8,742 nt of DNA from CAYHDN01 sp964355425 (GTDB lineage: Bacteria; Patescibacteriota; UBA1384; XYA2-FULL-43-10; CAINNR01): assembly GCA_964355425.1 (NCBI GenBank), contig CAYHDN010000039.1, positions 1 through 8,742 of the forward strand, read 5' to 3'. This document shows positions 1 through 5,119 of the stretch, piece after piece; position 1 is the stretch's first letter, and every line of letters starts with the position of its first letter. Made by a program: the position numbers and the translations under genes. The notes under the pieces are model-generated. The model made no database searches. It was given only the letters and a program-made list of their open reading frames with translations, and was not told the DNA's origin.

Positions 1-120
1 GGCCAGCCGAGAGTTGAAAATGGCCAAAGCGCCGATGAAAACCAGGTGTCCAAAACACCTTCGTCTTGGACATACCCTTCCGGTGGATTATTTCCAACAT
101 AGATTTCATCCTCGTTGAAC

Positions 121-148
121 TTTCGACTTTCGACTTTCGACTTTCGAC
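121..148. repeat. Four tandem copies of TTTCGAC inside valS
   Basis: Four perfect 7-base units run without interruption. They are preceded by TTGAAC, which looks like a decayed unit, and followed by TCGA. On the valS coding strand the unit is GTCGAAA. Because 7 is not a multiple of 3, the array passes through all frames and encodes the cycle KVESRKS with no stop. The same flanks (TTGAAC and TCGA) surround the array at 3224-3251. Confidence 0.95.
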
Positions 149-177
149 TCGAATTCCGGTAATACACCGGAATTCGA
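149..177. repeat. Perfect 12-bp inverted repeat abutting the valS heptamer array
   Basis: The left arm TCGAATTCCGGT (149-160) and right arm ACCGGAATTCGA (166-177) are exact reverse complements around a 5-base loop, AATAC. The dyad begins at the base after the last TTTCGAC unit and lies within the valS reading frame, at the RIPVYYRNS segment. It has no T-tract on either side, so it is not a terminator. Confidence 0.9.
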
Positions 178-959
178 TGTCCCCACCACAGTTGCCTCGA
201 GATGCACCAGTCGCGGATGTTATCAAGCCAATGAAAATAAACTTTTTCAAAGCGCTTCGGAATTATCTCAATTTCCCCGCTTTTTACCGCCTCTTTGGCT
301 TTTTCTGCCAGCGGCTTCATTTTTACGAACCATTGCAAGCTTGGCAGTGGCTCAATTGCCCCGCCACAGCGGTAACAGATTGACAAATTATTCTCGATTT
401 CTTGTTCTTTTTCCAATAAATCTGCTGATTTTAAGTACCCGACAAGTTTTTCCCGAGCTTCCAAAACTTTCAAACCCTCGTATTTGCCAGCTTCAGCAGT
501 CATCTTCCCATACTCATTGATGATTTTAACTTTCGGCAAATCGTGTTCTTCGGCCATTTTCCAATCAGCCATTGAGTGGCTTGGAGTAACACCAACTGCA
601 CCGGTGCCAAAATCCTTATCAACTGCCCGATCAACAATTATTTTGATTTTTCGTTTTACGCCGTCAAGATCAATATCATATTCTTTGCCAATATATTCCT
701 TGTAACGTTCATCAGATGGATTAACGGCAACAGCAGTATCGCCTAGTTTAGTTTCTGGTCTAGTAGTCGCGATAGTGATAGGAAAATTTTTGTCATATTT
801 GAAAAAATAGAGTTTCGCTTTTTGTGTCTGATGTTCAACTTCATCGTCGGAAATCGCCGTGCCGCATTTTGGACACCAGTTGACAATGTATTCGCCGCGA
901 TAGATCAAATCTTTCTTGTAGAGATGAACAAAAGCTTCGCGGACGGCATTCGATAGTCC

Positions 960-962
960 TTA
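960..962 (-). other. In-frame TAA stop inside valS
   Basis: The coding strand reads ATG GAT TAA GGA CTA, giving M D stop G L. E. coli and many other valyl-tRNA synthetases read MDEGLS here, so the TAA stands where a Glu codon is expected. A single G-to-T change from GAA would produce it. No frameshift is involved. UGA recoding, known in some CPR lineages, cannot explain a UAA. Confidence 0.85.
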
Positions 963-1414
963 ATCCATTGTGAACCGCTCGCGACTCCAATCACAAGAAG
1001 CACCCAAACAGCGGGTTTGATTTGAAATTATGTTGCCATATTTCTCTTTCCATTTCCAAACTTCCTCAATAAATTTCTCCCGGCCAAGTTCGCTCTTGTT
1101 GACACCTTTTTTCCGTAATTCTTTCTCAACAACCGCCTGCGTTGCAATGCCGGCATGATCGGTGCCGGGAATCCAAAGTGCTGCATCACCTAGGAGCCGG
1201 TGATAGCGGATCATTAAGTCTTCAAGTGTTGCAACCAGTGCATGGCCAATATGAAGCTTGCCGGTAACATTCGGCGGCGGAATTGCAATGACAAACGGCT
1301 TACCGCTAGAATTAATTTCTGGTTTAAAATAGCCGGATGATTCCCAGTTTTTATAGAGCTTTGATTCTATTTCACTATGTTGCCAATTCTTGGCAAATGT
1401 TTTTTTCATCGCGC

Positions 1415-1443
1415 TTGCAATTTAATTACAAATATTGTAATAT
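1415..1443 (+). promoter_or_regulatory. Candidate promoter and operator-like dyad upstream of the first small gene
   Basis: TTGCAA at 1415-1420, a 17-base spacer and TAATAT at 1438-1443 each match the sigma-70 boxes at 4 of 6 positions. Overlapping this is a perfect 7-bp inverted repeat, ATTACAA (1425-1431), ATA, TTGTAAT (1435-1441), the size of a dimeric repressor operator. It lies between the divergent starts of valS (1409, minus) and the small gene (1496, plus), so a bound protein could affect both. The promoter call is weak; the dyad itself is exact. Confidence 0.35.
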
Positions 1444-1495
1444 CTTACTCACAGAATAGCACAGGCCGTACACATTTTCCAGATGGAGGTTGAAG

Positions 1496-1810
1496 ATGAA
1501 GAAGGGCGTAATTGTTGAGCGGACAACAGTCGAGGCGATCATCGACGCACGTCGGGGTCGCTCCAGGCTCGTAGACCGGTTCAACCGGACTCTACTGCCT
1601 AGCGTCTACGACCAACTCATCGCCACCGCCGAGAATCATCAATCATCCGAGTGCGAATTGGAGGACAAGATCCTCCGCGCCACCATCGAGGCTGCGGCCA
1701 GAATGGAAGGGTTCGACGGACCGCTCGAGTCCACGCTCAACGCCCGACTGGTCAAGATCTTCCGCCAGATTGACGGCGGCGACGTGAGCATTATCTTCCC
1801 CGATCAGTAG
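1496..1810 (+). CDS. GC-rich small protein of unknown function, 104 residues
   Basis: I do not recognise this protein. Start: GGAGG at 1485-1489 sits 6 bases before ATG 1496, so this ATG is preferred over the in-frame TTG at 1490. The product is soluble-looking and mostly helical, with an Arg-rich N-terminal part (DARRGRSRLVDRFNR), a central acidic stretch (SSECELEDKILRATIEAAARMEG) and a C-terminal KIFRQIDGGDVSIIFPDQ. No signal peptide, membrane helix or metal-binding motif is visible. Base use differs sharply from its neighbours: by hand count 36 of 60 bases are G or C at 1741-1800, against 19 of 60 at 4501-4560 in femAB. It sits on the opposite strand between valS and tsaD and has its own terminator, so it looks like an independent cassette. 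It may be acquired DNA or a special class of small gene. Confidence 0.75.
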   Translation: MKKGVIVERTTVEAIIDARRGRSRLVDRFNRTLLPSVYDQLIATAENHQSSECELEDKILRATIEAAARMEGFDGPLESTLNARLVKIFRQIDGGDVSIIFPDQ

Positions 1811-1839
1811 CACCGCCACCCCAACGGTTAGACGTTCCC

Positions 1840-1870
1840 GCGGACACAACGCACTTGTGTCCGCTTTTTT
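1840..1870 (+). terminator. Rho-independent terminator of the first small gene
   Basis: A perfect 10-bp stem, GCGGACACAA (1840-1849) with TTGTGTCCGC (1855-1864), closes a 5-base loop and is followed directly by six T (1865-1870). This is a textbook intrinsic terminator, about 30 bases after the stop codon. Confidence 0.93.
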
Positions 1871-1871
1871 A

Positions 1872-1900
1872 TTGACAAAACAAAATGAACGGCTTATAGT
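1872..1900 (+). promoter_or_regulatory. Strong sigma-70-type promoter for the second small gene
   Basis: TTGACA at 1872-1877 is a perfect -35 box. After a 17-base spacer comes TATAGT at 1895-1900, 5 of 6 matches to TATAAT. It starts two bases after the preceding terminator's T-tract. Transcription should begin near 1907, giving a very short leader to the ribosome site TGGAGG at 1918-1923. Confidence 0.85.
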
Positions 1901-1995
1901 GGAGTTATTCTTGTAGCTGGAGGCACTCCAAGGCTTATCTCGGTTTCGCTCGCAGAATTCCAGGGTCGAAGTACGACAACGAGGACTGGCTGCCA

Positions 1996-2292
1996 GTGCG
2001 TGTTGAGGAAGCCGGTGACGAGGTCTTTACCACCCAGGTCAAGGGGGAGCCCAGCATCCGCGGTACTGCTCTGACCATCCGCAACCACTTCAGGGATACT
2101 GGGTTCGCCGAAGGCATGGTCATCAAGAGCGCCCTAGGCAAATTCCGGGATCAGGAGGCCCCGGTCATCTACATCGGAGCCACCGCGGACGCCTTGTCGA
2201 GACACACCATACCGGATCAAGACCTCCGTTCGGGCTGTCTACCAGGAGGGGCAATCATCGCTGGATTGCTGCGTGCCGTCGGTGTCCATTAA
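1996..2292 (+). CDS. GC-rich small protein of unknown function, 98 residues from GTG; true start probably near 1930
   Basis: I do not recognise this protein. The annotated start is GTG 1996, but the reading frame is open back to 1900, and the upstream translation looks like protein (AYLGFARRIPGSKYDNEDWLPVRVEE). A good ribosome site, TGGAGG at 1918-1923, is followed at the same 6-base spacing used by the gene at 1496 by AAG at 1930. A single T-to-A change from ATG would explain this. No ATG, GTG or TTG lies in the frame between 1900 and 1996. The product is soluble-looking, with no membrane helix; it contains GEPSIRGTALTIRNHF, a VIYIGATADAL strand-like segment, and GGAIIAGLLRAVGVH at the C-terminus. 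High GC like its upstream neighbour. It has its own strong promoter and terminator. Coding status is well supported; start and function are not. Confidence 0.65.
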   Translation: MRVEEAGDEVFTTQVKGEPSIRGTALTIRNHFRDTGFAEGMVIKSALGKFRDQEAPVIYIGATADALSRHTIPDQDLRSGCLPGGAIIAGLLRAVGVH

Positions 2293-2298
2293 AGCCAG

Positions 2299-2342
2299 TC
2301 GCGAACACATTGTGCAAGTCGTACCGTGTTCGCGATTTTTTT
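2299..2342 (+). terminator. Rho-independent terminator of the second small gene, overlapping the tsaD stop codon
   Basis: A perfect 10-bp stem, TCGCGAACAC (2299-2308) with GTGTTCGCGA (2326-2335), encloses a 17-base loop and is followed by seven T (2336-2342). The stop codon of tsaD on the minus strand is at 2341-2343, so the T-tract overlaps the end of the convergent gene. No matching A-tract on the other side suggests it works mainly in the plus direction. Confidence 0.9.
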
Positions 2343-3480
2343 ATAGAGCCGCATTCGAATCGACAGTCGCACTAAATAAATCCGCGATATCCCCCTTGAT
2401 AATGTGATAATAAGCGGCAACTCCGATCATCGCCGCATTGTCACCAGTCATCCCGTCGCCAGGAACTAGAAAACTGGTCCGATCTTTTTCATCTACATCG
2501 TTATTGTATTTATCGATACGCCTTTTAAGTTCTTCTTGAAGCCTGCGGTTGGCAGCAACACCGCCGGCGAGAATGATGCTCTTTGGCCGATATTTATATG
2601 CGGCGCGGAGCGTCTTTGTGCCAAGCACCTCAACAGCCGCTTCTTCGAACGCATAGCAAATCTCCGCTTTCCGGCTCTCTGTCTTGGCACCATTTTTAAT
2701 CACCTCCGTTAATACTGCCGTTTTCAAACCGGAGAAAGAAAAATCGAAATTTGGTTTGTCCATTAACGGACGGGGGAATTTGATCTTGGTGTCTACACCC
2801 TTCTCCCTGTAGTTTGAAGCAAAATTGGAAACAACCGGCCCGCCCGGATAGCCAAGCCCAAGCAACTTTGCCACTTTATCAAAGGCTTCGCCGGCAGCAT
2901 CATCAATCGTTTCGCCAATGGTTTCATAAACACCATGATCTCGCATAATAGTCAGCGATGTATGCCCGCCGGAAACGGTAAGTGCGAGGATTGGAAATTC
3001 GGCTCCATCACTTTCGACTTTCGACTTTCGACTTTCGACTTTATTCTGCGCTAGCGCAGAATATATATGCCCTTCAATATGATTTACCGGAATAAAGGGG
3101 AGTTGTTTTGCGTAAGCGATGGTTTTGGCCGCATTAAACCCAACCAATAATGATCCAATTAATCCAGGTCCATTTGTCACCGCAATGTGCGTGATCCCCT
3201 CCAATAGATCTGCTTCATTGAACTTTCGACTTTCGACTTTCGACTTTCGACTCGATTTTGCCTGTTGGAGTGCTTCTTCGACAACAGGAACTATTGCTTC
3301 CATATGAGCACGGCTTGCAACTTCCGGCACAATACCGCCGGTTTTGGCATGCAAATCAATTTGCGACGAAACGATATTTGACAAAATCTTCGGCTGGCCG
3401 TTTTGAACTCCAATTACCGCTGCAGCTGTTTCATCACACGACGTCTCAATTACCAAAATTTTTATATTTTCCTTTTTCAT
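2341..3480 (-). CDS. tsaD: tRNA N6-threonylcarbamoyladenosine transferase TsaD, with repeat-derived inserts
   Basis: TsaD transfers the threonylcarbamoyl group from threonylcarbamoyl-AMP to A37 of ANN-decoding tRNAs, normally in a complex with TsaB and TsaE, which are not seen here. Seen: N-terminal LVIETSCDETAAAV (9-22), GGIVPEVASRAH (48-59), GPGLIGSLLVG (104-114), the metal-binding HIEGH (134-138), VSGGHTSL (169-176), GEAFDKVAKLLGLGYPGGP (197-215), FSFSGLKTAV (247-256), GGVAAN (306-311) and GDNAAM (346-351). All family motifs are intact. At 379 residues it is longer than the usual ~340; the excess falls in two heptamer-encoded loops, SSRKSKVESRKF (76-87) and NKVESRKSKVES (146-157). A shorter KTESRKAE (266-273) may be a third, decayed copy. 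The gene is convergent with the small gene ending at 2292 and divergent from the GxxExxY gene. The ATG at 3480 directly precedes the conserved N-terminus. Confidence 0.97.
   Translation of the reverse strand: MKKENIKILVIETSCDETAAAVIGVQNGQPKILSNIVSSQIDLHAKTGGIVPEVASRAHMEAIVPVVEEALQQAKSSRKSKVESRKFNEADLLEGITHIAVTNGPGLIGSLLVGFNAAKTIAYAKQLPFIPVNHIEGHIYSALAQNKVESRKSKVESDGAEFPILALTVSGGHTSLTIMRDHGVYETIGETIDDAAGEAFDKVAKLLGLGYPGGPVVSNFASNYREKGVDTKIKFPRPLMDKPNFDFSFSGLKTAVLTEVIKNGAKTESRKAEICYAFEEAAVEVLGTKTLRAAYKYRPKSIILAGGVAANRRLQEELKRRIDKYNNDVDEKDRTSFLVPGDGMTGDNAAMIGVAAYYHIIKGDIADLFSATVDSNAAL
3012..3039. repeat. Four tandem copies of TTTCGAC inside tsaD (first array by position)
   Basis: Four perfect units encode KVESRKSKVES on the tsaD strand, between the HIEGHIY motif and the FPILALTVSGGH strand. 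The flanks differ from the other two arrays: CATCAC on one side and TTTATT on the other, the latter running straight into a perfect palindrome. Confidence 0.95.
3042..3063. repeat. 22-bp perfect palindrome next to a tsaD heptamer array
   Basis: The half-site TATTCTGCGCT is followed immediately by its exact reverse complement AGCGCAGAATA, with no loop. It begins 3 bases after the array at 3012-3039 and encodes part of IYSALAQNK in TsaD, just after the metal-binding HIEGH. No T-tract follows. Confidence 0.9.
3224..3251. repeat. Four tandem copies of TTTCGAC inside tsaD (second array by position)
   Basis: Four perfect units flanked by TTGAAC and TCGA, the same flanks as the valS array at 121-148, giving about 38 identical bases in two unrelated genes. 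The encoded peptide SSRKSKVESRKFNE is identical to that in valS. Orientation relative to transcription is also the same. Confidence 0.95.
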
Positions 3481-3487
3481 CTGATAA

Positions 3488-3516
3488 ATCTTAGCACAAT
3501 AGAACTAGATTTTCCA
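3488..3516 (-). promoter_or_regulatory. Candidate tsaD promoter, implying a leaderless message
   Basis: On the minus strand, TGGAAA (3516-3511), a 17-base spacer and TAAGAT (3493-3488), with an upstream TGC extended -10 element, lie only 7 bases before ATG 3480. If used, transcription would begin at or next to the start codon. No ribosome site is visible upstream of the ATG. The boxes are imperfect, so this is tentative. Confidence 0.3.
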
Positions 3517-3583
3517 GTCTGAATTTGCTAGATTAAGTTTGTACAAACCCCTAACAAAAATACATATCTTACGTAAATACAAA

Positions 3584-4030
3584 ATGGCAACTGAAAAAAT
3601 CATCTACAAAACGGAAAGTTATCAGATCGTCGGATGCTGTTTTGAAGTCTTTAATCTAATTGGCGCTGGACATCGTGAAAAAACCTACCAAAAAGCGNNN
3701 NNNNNNNNNNNNNNNNNNNNNNNNNNNNNNNNNNNNNNNNNNNNNNNNNNNNNNNNNNNNNNNNNNNNNNNNNNNNNNNNNNNNNNNNNNNNNNNNNAAA
3801 GTCAGGTGTATGTGTCAATAAAAATCAAAGACAAAATAATTGACAAGCATTATTTGGACTTTTTAGTTTACGATAAGATTGCGCTCGAAATTAAAACAGG
3901 TGACCATTTTCATTTCAGAGATATTAGCCAGTTGAATTCATATTTAAAGTCCAGTAATCTGAAATTAGGAATTTTGGTCAATTTTACCAGTAATGGTTCG
4001 CATTTTAGGCGCGTGATAAATATTAAATAG
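3584..4030 (+). CDS. GxxExxY family protein (PD-(D/E)xK-like fold), interrupted by an assembly gap
   Basis: Small family of unknown cellular role, widespread in bacteria and CPR; its fold resembles PD-(D/E)xK nucleases, but I know of no settled activity. Seen before the gap: ESYQIVGCCFEVFNLIGAG and the family signature GHREKTY (G-x-x-E-x-x-Y), then QKA. After the gap: SQVYVSIKIKDKIIDKHYLDFLVYDKIALEIKTG, holding the nuclease-like D...ExK pattern (LDF, LEIK), then QLNSYLKSSNLKLGILVNF and the usual C-terminus. Start ATG 3584 matches the family N-terminus; the upstream in-frame extension has no homology-like content. Family members usually have about 13-14 residues between the equivalents of QKA and SQVYV, so the true missing DNA is probably near 40 bases, not 100. 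The reading frame through the N stretch is therefore arbitrary. Probably co-directional with femAB, 44 bases downstream. Confidence 0.85.
   Translation: MATEKIIYKTESYQIVGCCFEVFNLIGAGHREKTYQKAXXXXXXXXXXXXXXXXXXXXXXXXXXXXXXXXXXSQVYVSIKIKDKIIDKHYLDFLVYDKIALEIKTGDHFHFRDISQLNSYLKSSNLKLGILVNFTSNGSHFRRVINIK
3698..3797. other. Scaffold gap of exactly 100 N
   Basis: A run of 100 N, the conventional placeholder for a gap of unknown size, lies inside the GxxExxY gene. It shows that the sequence is a draft scaffold. Confidence 0.99.
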
Positions 4031-4074
4031 TTTTTGGTTCGTATTTTTGTAAAATTTGTAATTTCGTTAAGGGT

Positions 4075-5022
4075 ATGGCAACGATTTTTCAAACCAAGGA
4101 ATGGGAACAATTTAAACTTGCGACCGGCTGGCAAAAGAGCTGGCGGATTTTTGATGTTCTGGTCCTGGAGAAGAAAATTCCACTACTCGGGTCGATGCTT
4201 TATACCCCGATGGCAAGCCACGACCAGACAAAACTGGCAACACAAAAGATTTTTCAAAATCAGATTAATAAAATCGCTAAGGAATCGAAAGCAATATTTT
4301 TTCGTCTGGAATCAAATGATGAAATTGGCGAAATTAAACTTGATGAGTCCGGCTATAGAAAAGCCTTCGAGGAGATGCAACCCGAACACACACTGATTCT
4401 TGACATTTCTAAACCCGAAGATGAAATTCTGGCGCAAATGAAACCGAAGGGTCGTTATAATATCAAAGTGGCGGAAAAATACGGCGTAAAAGTGGCCGAT
4501 AGCAAAATTGAAGATTTTTATAAATTATACGAAACCATGGCCCGTCGGCAAAAAATAACTTTTCGCACTTTCCCATATTTTCAAAGCCTTATTGACAACC
4601 TCTCTAAGAAGGATTATGTTAAGGTGTTCAGCGCAAGCGCCCCCTACGAAACTACAAATCAAACGAAAGTACAAAATTACGAATCAAAAAATAGGGCAAT
4701 CCTTGTCTCGGCGATCGTGGTATTTTACAAAGATGTCTACACCTATCTTTTCGGCGGTTCCAGCGATGAGCATCGGGAAATGATGGCACCTTATAAACTT
4801 CATTGGGAAATTATCAGGGAAGCGAAAAGGCGCGGTTGCAAGTATTACGACTTGTTCGGTATCGCCCCAACAGACGATGGAAAACACCCTTGGGCCGGCG
4901 TTACCAGATTTAAAAAACAATTTGGCGGAGAGGAATTTACCGCACTCGGCGGCTGGGATTTAGTTTTTTCGCCAACAAAATATTGGCTATTTAAGATAGC
5001 GGAGAAGATTAGGAGACATTAA
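4075..5022 (+). CDS. FemAB/FemX-family peptidoglycan bridge aminoacyltransferase
   Basis: Members use aminoacyl-tRNA to add amino acids to the side chain of lipid II or its stem peptide, at the inner face of the membrane; the GNAT-like fold is double. Seen: FQTKEWEQFKLATGW (5-19), LLGSMLYTPM (37-46), QPEHTLILDIS (102-112), MKPKGRYNIKVAEKYGVKV (122-140), FYKLYETMARRQKITFR (148-164), then after an insert, AIVVFYKDVYTYLFGGSSDEHREMMAPYKLHWEII (213-247), GCKYYDLFGIAP (254-265), HPWAGVTRFKKQFGGEE (271-287). Length (315) is typical for CPR members. Residues ~189-207 (nt ~4639-4695), APYETTNQTKVQNYESKNR, are low-complexity and repeat-like, placed in a loop between two conserved strands. ATG 4075 has only AAGGG close by. 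Next to a Mur ligase, so a wall-precursor role fits. The amino acid added cannot be told. Confidence 0.9.
   Translation: MATIFQTKEWEQFKLATGWQKSWRIFDVLVLEKKIPLLGSMLYTPMASHDQTKLATQKIFQNQINKIAKESKAIFFRLESNDEIGEIKLDESGYRKAFEEMQPEHTLILDISKPEDEILAQMKPKGRYNIKVAEKYGVKVADSKIEDFYKLYETMARRQKITFRTFPYFQSLIDNLSKKDYVKVFSASAPYETTNQTKVQNYESKNRAILVSAIVVFYKDVYTYLFGGSSDEHREMMAPYKLHWEIIREAKRRGCKYYDLFGIAPTDDGKHPWAGVTRFKKQFGGEEFTALGGWDLVFSPTKYWLFKIAEKIRRH
4639..4695. repeat. Word-rich insert in the femAB-family gene
   Basis: This stretch is built from near-copies of ACGAAA/ACAAATC/ACGAATC words (for example TACGAAACTACAAATCAA, then ACGAAAGTACAAAATT, then ACGAATCAAA). It encodes a polar, Asn/Gln/Lys/Thr-rich loop absent from the family consensus as I recall it. 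It is degenerate, so copy number cannot be set with confidence. Confidence 0.5.
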
Positions 5023-5028
5023 GTGGAA

Positions 5029-5110
5029 GAAACAACACAGATAATTACACAGATCTGACACAGAATTTGTTTTTTCTGTGCTGTTTCTGTGTTAAAGTCT
5101 GTGTAGTTTC
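5029..5110. repeat. Long imperfect inverted repeat of CACAGA words between femAB and murE
   Basis: Arms 5029-5065 and 5074-5110 are 37 bases each, with 27 of 37 positions pairing, around an 8-base T-rich loop. Each arm carries three (A)CACAGA words spaced 11-12 bases apart, and the mismatches fall between the words. The dyad fills nearly the whole spacer and ends 9 bases before the murE ATG at 5120. A transcript could form a long hairpin just before the ribosome-binding region. There is no T-tract after it, so an intrinsic terminator is unlikely. Confidence 0.8.
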
Positions 5111-5119
5111 AACAATATT

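Larger units (their letters stand above)
1..1409 (-). pseudogene. valS: Valyl-tRNA synthetase, 5' two-thirds or less, interrupted by one in-frame TAA; runs off the left edge
   Basis: Class Ia aminoacyl-tRNA synthetase that charges tRNA-Val in the cytoplasm. Read from ATG at 1409 it gives 149 residues, then TAA, then about 319 more codons in the same frame to the window edge. Seen: PPPNVTGKLHIGHAL with the HIGH signature at residues 53-56, PGTDHAG near 81-87, and CDWSRERFTMD just before the stop. After the stop come GLSNAVREAF, NWCPKCGTAISDDEVEHQ, ATTRPET and DTAVAVNP of the editing domain, WWGHRIPVYY, and VLDTWFSSALWPFSTLGW at the edge. The KMSKS loop would lie beyond the left end. Homology continues in frame on both sides of the stop, so this is one gene carrying a nonsense change or a base error, not two genes. 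Residues encoded near 110-155 contain a repeat-derived insert, SSRKSKVESRKFNE, between YYR and EIYVG. Whether the gene is functional cannot be decided here. Confidence 0.9.

Noticed and set aside
66..705. Plus-strand ORFs of 105 and 73 codons opposite valS
   Set aside because: They are antisense to strongly conserved valS sequence and include the FRLSTFD translation of the repeat; no homology-like content or ribosome site.
960..962. Alternative genetic code
   Set aside because: Known CPR recoding concerns UGA. TAA is used as the normal stop of tsaD, femAB and the PAP2/PaaX ORF here.
1643..2141. Minus-strand ORFs opposite the two small genes
   Set aside because: GC-rich DNA gives long antisense frames by chance; the promoter, ribosome sites and terminators all point to the plus strand.
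3012..3251. Heptamer arrays as a CRISPR array
   Set aside because: Units are 7 bases with no spacers, lie within conserved reading frames, and no cas genes are present.
5029..5110. Rho-independent terminator of the femAB gene
   Set aside because: Pairing is imperfect, the T-run is in the loop rather than after the stem, and the dyad abuts the next start codon.
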